Positions 11,480 to 21,823 of a stretch of 64,000 bases of DNA are shown piece after piece. Under the pieces are notes generated by a model that saw only the letters and a program-made list of their open reading frames with translations, was not told where the DNA came from and searched no databases. The position numbers and the translations under genes were made by a program. The stretch covers positions 11,937,001-12,001,000 of the forward strand of contig OZ020305.1 in assembly GCA_963971305.1 (NCBI GenBank), read 5' to 3'. Source of the stretch: Arcuatula senhousia (Eukaryota > Mollusca > Bivalvia > Mytilida > Mytilidae). Numbering within the stretch: position 1 is the stretch's first letter; each line of letters begins with the position of its first letter.

Positions 11480-11690
11480 TAATACATACAATACTTCTGA
11501 AATACAAATGACAACAAAGTTCCAGACAATAAATTTTGCTACGCCTGACGCGCGTTTCGTCTATTTAAGACTCATGAGAGGCGCTCTACCAAAATTATTG
11601 AAAATGCCAAACACTGTATGAATATGAAGAGCAAAGAACAGTTTAACCAAAAATACCAAACTGGGGAACCAAAGTATCTGAATCATTTCT
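11480..11690. repeat. Dispersed repeat with CGCCTGACGCGCGTTTCGTC
   Basis: The segment with ACAACAAAGTTCCAGACAAT, GCTACGCCTGACGCGCG and GGCGCTCTACC is absent at the corresponding place in the paralogous segment (near 57,040), so it inserted after the duplication. Relatives lie at 27,320-27,360 (inverted), 30,165-30,370 and 47,860-47,925. I associate it with Mytilus genomes from general knowledge; that needs a repeat-library search. Confidence 0.65.
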
Positions 11691-11954
11691 AGACAGTTAC
11701 AATTACATTCTCATCTTTTGACCTTGACCTTAGCTAACAGTATTTGTATATATAAGTTGGATTAATTCATTAAGAGTATTACTGAATACTCAGTGATCGA
11801 ATGTATAAAAGAAATCAAATTGGAATGTTTAAGAATGGAATGCATAGAAAACGATGATTCACGTGATTTGATTTTAATTCGACTGGTACAGTATAAAATT
11901 ATCATAATTAGACATAACTTCAGTCTTGAAGGATTTATATTTTTGAATAACTTT

Positions 11955-11967
11955 CTGTCTTTCGCAG
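11955..11967 (+). promoter_or_regulatory. Splice acceptor before the TRIM-like pseudogene
   Basis: Pyrimidine-rich CTGTCTTTCGCAG, then GTCTGTATTGCAG and the ATG 22 bases later. The same arrangement occurs before the intact copy (57,522-57,534). It implies an untranslated upstream exon outside the conserved coding exon. Confidence 0.65.
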
Positions 11968-11989
11968 GTCTGTATTGCAGCGTTTAGAG

Positions 11990-13675
11990 ATGGCAACGAT
12001 CATTGCATGTGGCCCATGTGAGTTCCGTACTAAATCAACCCCTGCAGAATATTGGTGCCCGGAGTGCGAGGACTTGCTGTGTGAAGAGTGTAACAGCCAC
12101 CACAGTTCAGCTAAATCATCCAGAGATCATACTGCCATAAGCGTGGAAAATTATAGAAAACTACCATAGTCGGTACGCAAGGTCACTCAAATTTGTCCCA
12201 ACCATGGCATGAAATATGTCCATTTCTGTACTTCGCATAATACTACATGCTGTCCAGCATGCGTTTCAGGATTACACAAGTCATGCCCCGATTTACAATT
12301 GCTTGATGATGTTATCAAAACAGCCAAAACATCCAGTTTTATCGACGAAGTTGAGAGGAGCATAAAAGAAATTACATCAAACTTACAGAAAATTATTTTG
12401 GAACGTGATCAAAATTTTTCAAAGATGCAAAAACAGAAACGAGAAATTACGGACAAGATCGGCACTGTACGTAAAAACGTCAACAAGCACATTGACAAGT
12501 TACAGGAAAAGATGCTCGGAGAATTAAACCGCATTGAAGACAGTGAGACAAAGAAGTTGCAACAATCTAAGACTAGATTAACAGCCAAACTATACCTGGT
12601 TAAAAACAAGCTAGAGGAAACGACCATGCTAAAGCAGTACGCCTCAGACCTACAAACCTTTCTTGGAACTCGGGAAATAGAAAAAGTCATAGAGAAAGAA
12701 AAAACATGCTTAGATCATTTATCAAAGAACGGTTCCCTTAATATATACGAACTACAATGCAGCATCAACGATAAAATACAAAGCATTACATCCGATATTC
12801 AAACATTTGGTTCAGTATCAGTCATCTCTAAACCATCCACCGTCAGTCTGACATCCGACAAAGACAAACAGGCACAGATATTTATATCAACACCCCAACC
12901 AAACAGAATCAAATTTGAAAATACTATCACCAATTTAAAATCCAAGTTCAATATCCAAGGGTCAACACTAAGAGGAAGTTCTGTATTTCCCAATGGCAAA
13001 GTCGTCGTTGCCGATTGTTACAGTCGTGCAATCATTTCAAGCGAATCTGGTACAGTAGAGAAAGAAATCCCCATCAGAGGAGGAGGTCCATTTGATGTAA
13101 CAGTCATAGATGACAGATCAATCGCTGTATCTACATTAAATGGAGTAGTGATAGTAGACGTGAATACCGGCACTGTGGAGAGGACGTTTGATGTGGGTTA
13201 TAGTATGGGATTGTCCTATCATGACGGAGTATTGTACTGCTGTGTAGATAAGAAAGGCATCATTTCTATTGAGATGTCTACAGGGAGAAATAAAACATTT
13301 ATAGATGATAAACATCGATACATTTCATACTGTGCTTTGGCTGGTGATCAGTTATATTATACAAGGGCAGATAAGAAAGGTGTGCATTGTTATTCAGTCA
13401 CAGGAGAGAAGATGTGGGAGTTTGAAGACACAACACTGATCGATGGTCCTAGAGGTATTACTGCTGATAGCAGTGGTAACGTCTACCTGGCATCTTATGA
13501 AAACCACCAGATTGTGATGATATCTCCTGACGGACAAACGTGTAAACCAATACTGTCTGGTAATGACGGGATCGATAGGCCGTGGGGACTTTGCTACAAC
13601 AAGGAGAAGAATGAACTTTGTGTTGCCTGTGAACGTGCTCAGTTCTCCCGTTTTCAAGTTAAAAACCGGGAATGA
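11990..13675 (+). pseudogene. TRIM-like B-box/propeller gene, in-frame stop
   Basis: A 561-codon reading frame collinear over its whole length with the intact gene at 57,557-59,245. The start ATG lies 22 bp after a splice acceptor, as in the intact copy. It encodes B-box 1 (Cys/His ligands in residues 7-47), a second B-box (from CPNH to HKSC), a coiled coil (about residues 110-215) and a propeller-like C-terminal half with repeated GNVYLAS-type strands. Codon 60 is TAG (12,167-12,169), where the sister has GAT (Asp): two base changes between the B-boxes. Everything after it remains open to the TGA at 13,673-13,675. An internal ATG (12,209) could start a 488-residue product lacking B-box 1. 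The intact downstream frame suggests a recent lesion, a reinitiated short form or a polymorphism. The family acts in cytosolic signalling or innate immunity in other animals; no RING is present, so ligase activity is not expected. Confidence 0.88.
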
Positions 13676-13712
13676 GAACCTTAATCATCAAAGGAATTAT
13701 TGCTACTTAGAA

Positions 13713-13718
13713 AATAAA
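13713..13718 (+). terminator. Poly(A) signal AATAAA
   Basis: AATAAA 38 bp after the stop codon of the TRIM-like pseudogene. The intact paralogue has one at 59,298-59,303. Confidence 0.5.
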
Positions 13719-13884
13719 CTTTCAAACCCTTGGTGCTTAGAACTCCAAACTTCAAAATCTATAGATTGAATGACATTATACAGTTCAAAGAAACAAAAAA
13801 AATGCGTGTTATGATTGTGAAAAATATAAAGTCGTAGCCATCAAAAGTTTTCTGTTGATTTTAGGTAAATGTATATCAAAGAAT

Positions 13885-14573
13885 GCCAGACAACTCGACC
13901 CGAGGACAAATCGGCCCGGGACAACTCGGCCCGGTCTGTAGGACAAATCGGCCCTCTATAAGACAAGTCGGCCCGACTTTAACCTGTTTATATCTTTAAC
14001 AACAAAGTGAGAATTATTTATTCAAATGTTACACAACTTTGCTTTATTTCAACAAGTCTGCCATAGACATGATTTTTATCAACCAGAAAGCTAATTAACT
14101 TTACAAAAATGTACGATACAATCATTCTTATTTGAGAAAATATGAAAAAAATAAACAATTTATTTTTGTTTAAAAAATCTAAAGCCTTTTTCACACACAA
14201 ATTATTTCCATGTGTAGGCATACTTCTTATTATATATTTTTTTAGAATCAAAGCTGAAGATTTAGATAAATAAAGCTTTAACATTATATTTGCAAAATGC
14301 CGAATATTATCATGAAGTCAAAATCAGAGAACTAGAGAAGTGAAAGGATATTTCGTGAAAAGTGCTATAAAAATTATGCAAATCTAGTGTTTAATGCACA
14401 CAAAATTAACCGAAAATTATTAAGAAAGTATCTTTCCGTGATTATATACGTTGAATATCATAAAATATTTATTTTCTTGAACCGGGCCGAGTTGTCTTCT
14501 ACCGGTCCGAGTTGTCTTAAAATCCGGCCCGAGTTGTCCCGGGCCGACTTGACCTAAAGCCGAGTTGTCTGGC
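13885..14573. mobile_element. Fold-back MITE with iterated terminal motif
   Basis: Terminal inverted repeats of about 95 bp start GCCAGACAACTCG and end CGAGTTGTCTGGC. Each is built of about five iterations of a 14-bp motif with consensus GACAACTCGGCCCG. The 500-bp middle is AT-rich with no credible ORF. Iterated termini recall fold-back elements or clustered transposase-binding sites. No clear target duplication was found. Confidence 0.75.
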
Positions 14574-15272
14574 TACCATATCGAACAGATGTGTAAGATT
14601 CGTTGTATACTAGAGAACAATTCATTTACTGAAAAGTATTTAAATATAATAAATGCTACAGATGATTTACTTTTTGCATCCAAATTTTGAAAACTTTTGT
14701 AAAATGTAGATTTTGTTATAATCATCATATCTTTTTTTTTATATATTTTTTTATTAGTTTCATTTAAGATTACAATGCTATTATACCATTTTATAAATCT
14801 AAGCAAAAAGCTTACAATTGATCAAAGAAGTATATAATTTTCGATTTTAGTAATGCCTTAATGTAAACCAGAATGAAACTTAGGGAAATGTGACTTGTCG
14901 TGTTTGTTGAAAATCAAATCAACTTTAATAATTAAAAAACACTAACAAATTCTTGTATTGAAATCAAATTCTTTTAAGTTCAAATAAACTCAAGTACTAA
15001 TTGTCAAACTTTTATTTCCTTCGTTTATAAAATGTAGTTTTTATAAGTGCTGCTTTTTGAATACATGCTATGAAGCCGATATATCTTGCTGTATGATTTA
15101 AATTTGAGAATTTAAGTTCTCTGTCCCTTCAGACAGATTAATCGATGTCAAATGTCATCTAATACGATTACCACATGTTTCTACTAAGACTTGCATGTCA
15201 TTTATTCTTAAGTAACCGTTATATTTATTAAATATATCTTTTACTATCTACAGCATACAAACGGGACCTGTA
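14574..15272. other. Intergenic, no gene recognised
   Basis: AT-rich, no coding exon or obvious repeat. Confidence 0.5.
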
Positions 15273-15274
15273 GG

Positions 15275-15330
15275 GGTTTGGGTGGCCGAGTGGTTTAGTT
15301 CTAAGGCGCTGTATTACATACCATGCTATT
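15275..15330 (+). other. tRNA-Leu/Ser-like 5' half
   Basis: GGTGGCCGAGTGGTTTAG followed by CTAAGGCGCTG looks like the 5' half (D arm, A box) of a class II tRNA. No anticodon stem or B box (GGTTCGAATCC) follows within 100 bp, so it is a truncated tRNA or SINE head rather than a gene. Confidence 0.5.
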
Positions 15331-16041
15331 GATCACTAGTCTAGTTGATTACCACCACATTTACAAAAACTGGATTTTCCCATCTGTATGGAATTAGGTT
15401 TGTCAGTTTTTCTGCCCAAGGTCCGACTTTTAGAAAGGTTTTATTTGATATTCGGTGAAATAAAAAGATTTTGCATGCCTTGAGGGTATTTGGAAAACTA
15501 CAAGTCAAGACATAGCTCTGCTTACTCTTCCGGAGCACCAGAGTTCACTCTTGTTTCGACAAGAGTTCACATTGCTGAATGCAGTTTGGTTGTATTGTCA
15601 TTTTAGCTTTGTTTTTGTGGTTTGTTTTGTTGTGATGACTTTTTGTCTTTGATTTTTTTCGCATTAACGGTATTTGATTGCCCTTTTGTACACCGTTGCT
15701 TAATCTATGGAAAATATATCCGCCTTTGTGCAAATACCTCTTCAAAGCATCGATATATCTGTTCAAAAGCCAGTGTCTGTTACAGGAAATCCACATTGAT
15801 GGCACCCACACAGTCTCTCCTCAAATAACATGGTCACTTTAAAAATTTTAATGTAGGCATTTTTTTTTAAATATCATGGACCCAGAAGATCGTAAGTCGC
15901 CACTTAAAAAGTGGAACCTCTGCAGGGAATTCAAGAATTCAGGAGCAGATTCAACAGAAATGGTTTCAACCAGAACCAGACATCCACTCAGGGCAATCAG
16001 AACAGACAGTTCTCAAAGAAACCAGCAAATCTTTAGATCTG

Positions 16042-17092
16042 GTGGGTCTATGGAAAACAGTACGGGAAAAACAATCAAAGTTTCAGCTCCCCTTTTCTCC
16101 TGTACAGGAACCAGTGCCTTTAGAGGGGAGGGTGAGTCTTTTTATGGAAAATTGGCAGGCAATAACAAAAGATCCTTTGGTACTGCAATGTGTACAGGAA
16201 ATAAAGTTAGATTTTCTGTCAAAACCCATTCAATCAGATATTCAAAGTCAACCTGTTTTCAATCAAGAAAACCAAGATCTGGTAGACAAGGAAGTCATGA
16301 GCTTACTAGAAAAAAGGGCAATAGAACAATCAACCCCAGACATTTTTAAGCAGCATTTTTCTTGTTCCCAAAAGGGGTGGTCAAAGATCCGTCATAAATT
16401 TGAGAAATCTAAACAAATTTTTAAAGTACGAGCATTTCAAAAAGGAAGGCATTCACTTGCTAGAAAACGGTTGGATGGTAAAGATGGTAAAGTCCGATGC
16501 ATATTAGACATTGAAAATAGCGGAACAAGATCGCAAATTTCTAAAGTTTCAGTGGAGGGGATAGATAATGGCTTTCAAGTCGCTCGTATTCGGAATTTCT
16601 ATAGCTCCCAAAGTTTTCACGCGTATGATGAAAGTACCAATAGCCCTCTTAAGATGAAGGTAAATTTGTCTTATCGTGTACTTAGACGACATTCTTTTAA
16701 TGAATCAGTCAAAGGTAGATCCTTTCAGATCTTTCTACAGTTTTGGAAGTTCTAGAGGGTTTGGGTTTCTAAATAAATACAAAAAAGTCAGTCATAGAAC
16801 CCTCTCAAAGAATGGAATTCCTGGGTTACACTTTAAATTCAATGTTAATGAGACTGTTTTTACCAAAAATAAAGCAAAGTTGTCTCAAGATTCTAAACCA
16901 GAAATTTGTGACGGTCAGGGAGATGTCTCAATTGAAAGGTCAATTAACAGCAACAAACCAGGCTGTTTTACTAGGTCCTTTACACCACCGAGGCCTTCAG
17001 GTTCTAAAAACAGGGGGTCATTACGATCACCATGCAGATATGATAAATCAAGAAGTATAAGACGAGCTAAATTGGTGAATACAAACATTTGA
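16042..17092 (+). pseudogene. DIRS-like reverse transcriptase, frameshifted
   Basis: The N-terminal part, in one frame, shows the conserved lead-in ENWQAITKDPLVLQ and LVDKEVMSLLEKRAIEQS. The middle (16,370-16,670) is scrambled over frames. The catalytic YLDDILLMNQSK motif is at 16,676-16,715 in another frame, followed by MEFLGYTLNS (16,812) and TVREMSQLKGQL, the thumb region typical of DIRS elements, in a third. At least three frame changes are needed to read through. RT palm motif A could not be placed with confidence. Confidence 0.82.
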
Positions 17093-17129
17093 ATCTTTGA
17101 ACGGAAAGGCACTAATTCGCCCAGAACCA

Positions 17130-17585
17130 TATTTAACAATTCAGTCCGATGCCAGTTTTAAAGGCTGGGTTGCCTTGCCAAAGCGAGAAAATAGGGGGTC
17201 TTTGGCTCCACGAAGAACAGTCCCTCCATATCAATCCGTTAGAGCTAAAAGTAGCTATTTTAGTTGTCCAATCCTTTGTCCAATTAAGAGAACAAGCACA
17301 TTCTGATTTACATGGACAACTGGTCTGCCATATGTTATCTGAACAAAATGGTTGGGACAATTTCGAAAATGCTGAATTTTTGGCCAATCAGTTCTGGGAG
17401 TGGTGCCTGAAAAAATAGTAGTTACGGCAGATTACATCCCCAGGCGAAACAATACGATAGCCGACCAAGAAAGAAGACATTTCAAGGACACAAGCAGATG
17501 GAAGTTAAGTCCAACAATTTTCAAGGGTCTAATTAAACTGTTGGGTCAGTGCAATGAAGACATGTTAAATGCCCAGCTCAACTAG
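17130..17585 (+). pseudogene. DIRS-like RNase H remnant
   Basis: The first catalytic region (IQSDASFKGW) lies near 17,140; after a frameshift WLHEEQSLHINPLELKVAIL and QLREQAHSDLHGQL follow. The connecting segment FWEWCLKK, with YIPRRNNTIADQERR next, matches the end of RNase H domains in YR retrotransposons (the ADxxSR-like end is changed to ADQERR). Non-functional. Confidence 0.72.
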
Positions 17586-17880
17586 TATTTTAGATGGAAA
17601 TTGGACCCCCTGTCGAAAGCAGTGAATGGGCTTTTCTTCAGTCGTGGAAAGAAATGAAGGGTTACGCGTTTCCACCATTTTGTCTGATAGGTCCTTATCT
17701 GGCGAAAGTGCGGGAGGAGGGGAGTCCAATAATTTTGATCACACCGGTGTGGCAAGCGCAGACATGATACCCTCTTCTATTGAAAATGACGATAGATTTT
17801 CCAGTAATGATTCCAATATCCAACAACACCCTTCTTAGCCCGACGGAGGAGACGCATTCCTTCATTCTGAACAGTACCCT

Positions 17881-18812
17881 AAAATAAGCACGGTGGAAGG
17901 TCGCCGGAGATCCTTCACAGCAATTGGCATTTCTGAAGAGGCTAAAGAGTTACTCCTCGGATCATGGAAATCAGGCACTAGATCTGCTTACGACTGTGCC
18001 TGGCGTAAGTGGTCTGGCTGATGTGACTCAAGAGAAATTGATCCCTTTCCAGAATCTGTGGCCGCTGTAGTTGATTCTATTTTATAACTTGGGTGTTTCA
18101 AAATGATTTCCAGTATAGAACATTGAATGTCTACAGGTCCGCCATATCTTCAGTATTGCCTTATGCAGATCGGGTTCCCGTGGGTCAGTTACAAATAATC
18201 AAACAGTTCATGAGGGGATTTTGCCAAAGAAACCACCTCTACCAAAACATAAGTTTTCTTGGGATTTAGATTTAGTCCCTAAATATTTACCTAGTTTAAA
18301 ACCTAACAAGTCACTTGACTTAAAGATTCTGGAGAAAAAATTAACCATTCTCCTAGAGGAAGCGGTTCCTAAAAGAATTTCAGAGGTGGCTAGATTTGAC
18401 AGGTATTTTATGTCTAGAACAAAAAATGGTATATTTTTACATATCTGGTTTGTCTAAAACCCCACAAAGATTGTAAAAATAGGTCTGTTAAATACACAAA
18501 GTTTTCAAAGAAGAAACTATGTGTAGCATCATGTCTTCAGGAATATGAATCCAGAACCGAACATACGCGATCAGTAGATAAAAAGAACCAGATCCGTTAT
18601 TAAGGGCATTATCAGGGGCTATCATCTTAAACGATTGGCAACTAGATTAATGGGTAATGAATTAGACGTTTCTCAGTGTCAAGCTCACTCGTGTCGTATG
18701 GTTTCTACTAGTAAGGCTGCTATAAATGGCATAAGCATGGACAATATTTTATCAATTGCCGATTGGTCTAATTCCTGAACATCTCAAAATTTTTATTTTA
18801 GAACGAAAGATG
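17881..18812 (+). pseudogene. DIRS-like tyrosine recombinase remnant
   Basis: The N-terminal core-binding part reads LLLGSWKSGTRSAYDCAWRK and then hits a stop (about 18,020). The next segment (YRTLNVYRSAIS, about 18,110-18,150) is in another frame, and ILEKKLTILLEEAVPKRISE (18,325-18,390) in a third. Near the end, AHSCRMVSTSKAA (about 18,680-18,720) preserves the HxxR box, and DNILSIADWS then NFYFRT the tyrosine-bearing end. At least four lesions are visible. Confidence 0.8.
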
Positions 18813-18863
18813 ATTAATTACGAAAAAAGTCTTGACAGTGGTACATGTGAGTAGGCGTTAAAC

Positions 18864-18980
18864 GTGCATTATTATATCTCACGGAAATCTTAGATTTATA
18901 ATTTAAGATTTTTGAGGCACAAAGCGCCGAAATGAAATATTGATTATATGATAAGATTGAAGTGAGATATAATAATGCAT
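18864..18980. repeat. Perfect 17-bp inverted repeat
   Basis: GCATTATTATATCTCAC (left) and GTGAGATATAATAATGC (right) flank about 80 bp just after the recombinase remnant. It may be part of the DIRS-like 3' terminal structure or an independent palindrome. Confidence 0.55.
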
Positions 18981-18984
18981 TTCC

Positions 18985-19530
18985 CTCCCTACCCTCCCAT
19001 CCATTATTATTTATATAGAGTTTTTTGTTAACTACAGCGCTATTGCTGATACATTTTTTTGACATTTTTATATGTATTTTTCAGTCTGGATGAACAGATA
19101 TGATTCGGATGACAAAAGATGGATGAAAAGGGGAACATGAGATTTCAGAATTCGCTGTGGTGGAGACAGGAACGTTTGATGTCAAGTGCGGATATAATGT
19201 GACTTTAATTTATTGTCGCACTCGGCTATCTGATTTTTTATCCACATGCTTTTCTCTAAGTATGTTCTGGATTTTTATCCCATTTACAGTTCTGTTGACC
19301 TGGACAAGGATTATACAGATCAATTAATCACTATATGTTCAAATCCATTGGTAGTTTTTTTGTATTCCTCGATGACGTTATTTTTACGGTTCAAACCGTA
19401 TCATCTTCTAAAAAGCAGAGCATATCCGAATGCCAAAAAGTCCGAAATGGCAAAGAAAAAAAATCAATCAATACAAACGAAAACAGCACGAAGAAACATA
19501 CAATTCAAAACAAATAAACTGTTAACACAG
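18985..19530. other. Intergenic, no gene recognised
   Basis: No supported gene. A 107-codon open frame over 19,246-19,569 has no recognisable domain and runs into the next mobile element. Confidence 0.45.
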
Positions 19531-20282
19531 AGACATGTCTCGCCTGTCGCACAGTATAAAATGAAGTAAAAATCCTCCTTAAACTGATCTTAACTGATGC
19601 TTAAGCAGCTGCATACATGTACCAAATATAAATGGTGAACCATAACTGATTTATATAAAACACTCATGACATAAGTAAAAAGTTAAAAAGTGTAAAATCT
19701 CAAAGTAAGTAGACTGCGACTGCAGGATCATACAGATAAAATACTTTTGAAATTGATCTGTACTGATGCTAATGCAAGTGCATACCCAATATCAATGATG
19801 TACCATAACTGCTTCATGTTAAACAGACGTAGGGAAAAAGATTAACCTCGGCCAAATCGGTGTAAAATTTCAAAGTCAGTAGACCGTGACTGCAGAAGCA
19901 TACAGATGAAATGCTTTTGAAATTGATCTGTACTAATGCTAATGCAAGTGCATACTAAATATCAATGGTGAACCATAACTGCTTCATGTTAAACAGACTT
20001 AAGAAAAAAAGGTTAACCTCGGCCAAATCAGTGTAAAATTTGAAAGTCAGTAGACCGTGACTGCAGGAGCATACAGGTAAAATCCTTTTAAAACTGATTG
20101 GTACTGATGCTGATGCAACTGCATACCAAATATCAATGGTGTAACATACATAGTTCACACAAAACAGACTTAAGCAAAAACTTTAACCAATTGTGGACGC
20201 CGCCGCCGCCGCCACCGGAATCACCATACCTAAGTCTCGCCTTTTGTGACATTCGTCGCAGGCGACAGAAAAAACTGTAAAG
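19531..20282. mobile_element. Tandem-core Helentron/pearl-like element A2
   Basis: The left end has ACATGTCTCGCCTGTCGC. The core is about 3.6 copies of a 170-bp monomer (AACTGATC-type starts at 19,581, 19,751, 19,921, 20,091), followed by a GCCGCCGCCGCCGCCACCGG microsatellite (20,199-20,219) and a terminal hairpin region (AAGTCTCGCCTTTTGTGAC, GTCGCAGGCGAC). The layout and terminal motifs match A1 in inverse orientation, but the monomer differs, so the core was exchanged while the ends were kept. Confidence 0.72.
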
Positions 20283-20645
20283 TAATTTAAAACACGAAAT
20301 CGTCATGAGAGTGAACCCAGGTGCTCCGGAATAAAGGTAATAACAAAATTAACGAATTTTAAGGATCAATCTCAATGTCCATGATGTCCAAGAAAAAAGA
20401 CAGAACATGGAAGACAAAGTGGAAAAAAATCATAGAAGTGTAAGCAAGTCCCCGTTGCGTTGCTAACAGCCAATTCAGACTGTCAAATTCGACAAATGAG
20501 AACAACACAATGTTAATTAAAAAAAAAACACTTTGAATTTCGAGAGTCTGTGTATGTAGTATTATTTTTGCTGATAAAAAGCCAATATGAAGAGGGCGGA
20601 TTTTTTGTACTATGCAAATTTTAGATACATAAAAAACAAGTAAAT
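20283..20645. other. Intergenic with dispersed-repeat fragment
   Basis: CAGGTGCTCCGGAATAAAGG with GTAATAACAAAATTA at about 20,320-20,355 belongs to the dispersed family listed at 32,395-32,610. No gene. Confidence 0.45.
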
Positions 20646-21044
20646 CTGTGAGCTAATGCTCACTAGTGATACCCCCGCTCCCCAAACTATGCCACACATA
20701 CAAGTTTAAATACTCCGTAAACAAGAAGTAGTTGACATAGGAACATAAAATCGCTATACATTATATTAGACAAATGGATAAAGGTGTATACAAAATGTCA
20801 GACCTCTCTTTCATATAGTTGCCTGGGAAACTTTGACGGAAATTTTGCATTTATGTCCATTATGTGTAAAAACCTAAGTATTCTGTAAACAAGAAATAGA
20901 CTACCCAAGCATAAAATCGGTGTACACCATATGGTACTATAGGAAAAAGCTGTATATACAAAATATCAGACCTCTATCTGATGTATTTGCTAGGGAAACT
21001 GTGACAGAAATTTTGCATTTATGTCCATTATGCGTAAAACCCTA

Positions 21045-21440
21045 AGTAGTAATGTGCAGCACTATAGGTAAGAATGTACTTGATGACCCCGAGTTCATTC
21101 CCATATGTTCCATGTTAAATAGTTGCTATTTTTGTACTGAGAGAGCCACACTAGATCTCTAGCATGTAAAGTCGTGTGCAGTCATGCAGAACGGCAACTC
21201 GTCCCATAATTTCATCACTTTCTTTCGCCCCATTTATGTTATTATTATTTACTTATTAGTTATTATAACCCTTACTCTTTAACCCTAATCCTTATCCTAA
21301 CCCTAACTCTAATCTCTTACCCTAACCCTCACCCTAAAACTCTAACCCTTTCTTATCTCATCATTTCTTTTGAAAATGTCTCCCTTAATGGGCTCCTGAT
21401 TTCTTTTTTGTTTTTTTCTCTTTTGTCTTCGTTTTTTAAG
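21045..21440. repeat. Left TIR of Polinton-derived element
   Basis: Inverse of 25,010-25,326. The inner part (21,270-21,350) is a run of degenerate CCCTAA/CCCTAAC units. Confidence 0.85.
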
Positions 21441-21479
21441 CCTCGCTTTTTGTGGGCTCTTGTGTTGTAGCTCTTATTC

Positions 21480-21780
21480 TTGTGTTTTTTTATAGCTTTA
21501 CCTTCTTCCTCCTCCTCCTCCTCCTCATTTTCCCTGCTCGTGTCCTCATTTTCCCTCCTCTTTTCCTCCTCATTTTCCCTCCTCCTTTCCTCCTTTTCCC
21601 TCCTCCTCCTCTTCCTCATTTTCCCTCCTCCTTTCCCTCATTTTCTCTCCTCATTTTCCTCATTTTCCCTCCACTTCCTCATTTTCCCTCCTCCTTTCCT
21701 CATACCCCCCTCTTCCTCCTTCTTCCCTCATTTTCCTTCTCCTCCTCCTCCTCATTTTCTCTTGTTTTTTTACTTTTGAT
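21480..21780. repeat. Polypyrimidine TCCTCC/CATTTTCCC tract
   Basis: Low-complexity CT-rich sequence of about 300 bp with repeated CCTCATTTTCCCTCC. The mirror (GGAGGA) tract is at 24,784-24,925. Apparent proteins of Phe/Ser/Leu or Arg/Glu are artefacts. Confidence 0.9.
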
Positions 21781-21823
21781 CTTGTATTGCTCAACTCTTA
21801 TTGGTTGTTTTTTGGTTCGCCCT

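Larger units (their letters stand above)
9655..13720 (+). repeat. Segmental duplication, copy A
   Basis: Collinear with 56,088-59,303. Shared landmarks in order: GTGTCTACTCGTATA-type sequence (9,716; 56,160), GGGTGCTCCATA (9,747; 56,190), element E (9,939; 56,375), AAGTACC (11,270; 56,860), CCTCTATATCT (11,342; 56,912), the splice acceptor before GTCTGTATTG (11,968; 57,535) and the whole TRIM-like gene. Copy A is longer because it received at least two insertions after duplication: a miniature LTR element (10,154-11,055) and a dispersed repeat (about 11,480-11,690). Confidence 0.85.
15870..18850 (+). mobile_element. Degenerate DIRS-like tyrosine-recombinase retrotransposon
   Basis: In order on the plus strand: an N/Q/R-rich gag-like tail (about 15,890-16,030), a reverse transcriptase (16,080-17,090), an RNase H (17,130-17,580) and a tyrosine recombinase (17,881-18,810). 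That order, and a recombinase instead of a DDE integrase, are diagnostic for DIRS/Ngaro-group elements. Many frameshifts and stops break every domain, so the copy is dead. No LTRs flank it, as expected for the group. A perfect 17-bp inverted repeat just downstream (18,864-18,980) may belong to its terminal region. Confidence 0.85.

Noticed and set aside
12409..12690. Antisense open frames within both TRIM-like copies (also 57,976-58,353)
   Set aside because: Shadow frames of the conserved sense coding sequence; no independent support.
15275..15330. Functional tRNA-Leu/Ser gene
   Set aside because: Only the D-arm half is present; no anticodon stem, T arm or B box follows.
21265..21350. True telomere or interstitial telomeric array
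   Set aside because: Units are degenerate and confined to the inverted arms of a mobile element; no long perfect array.
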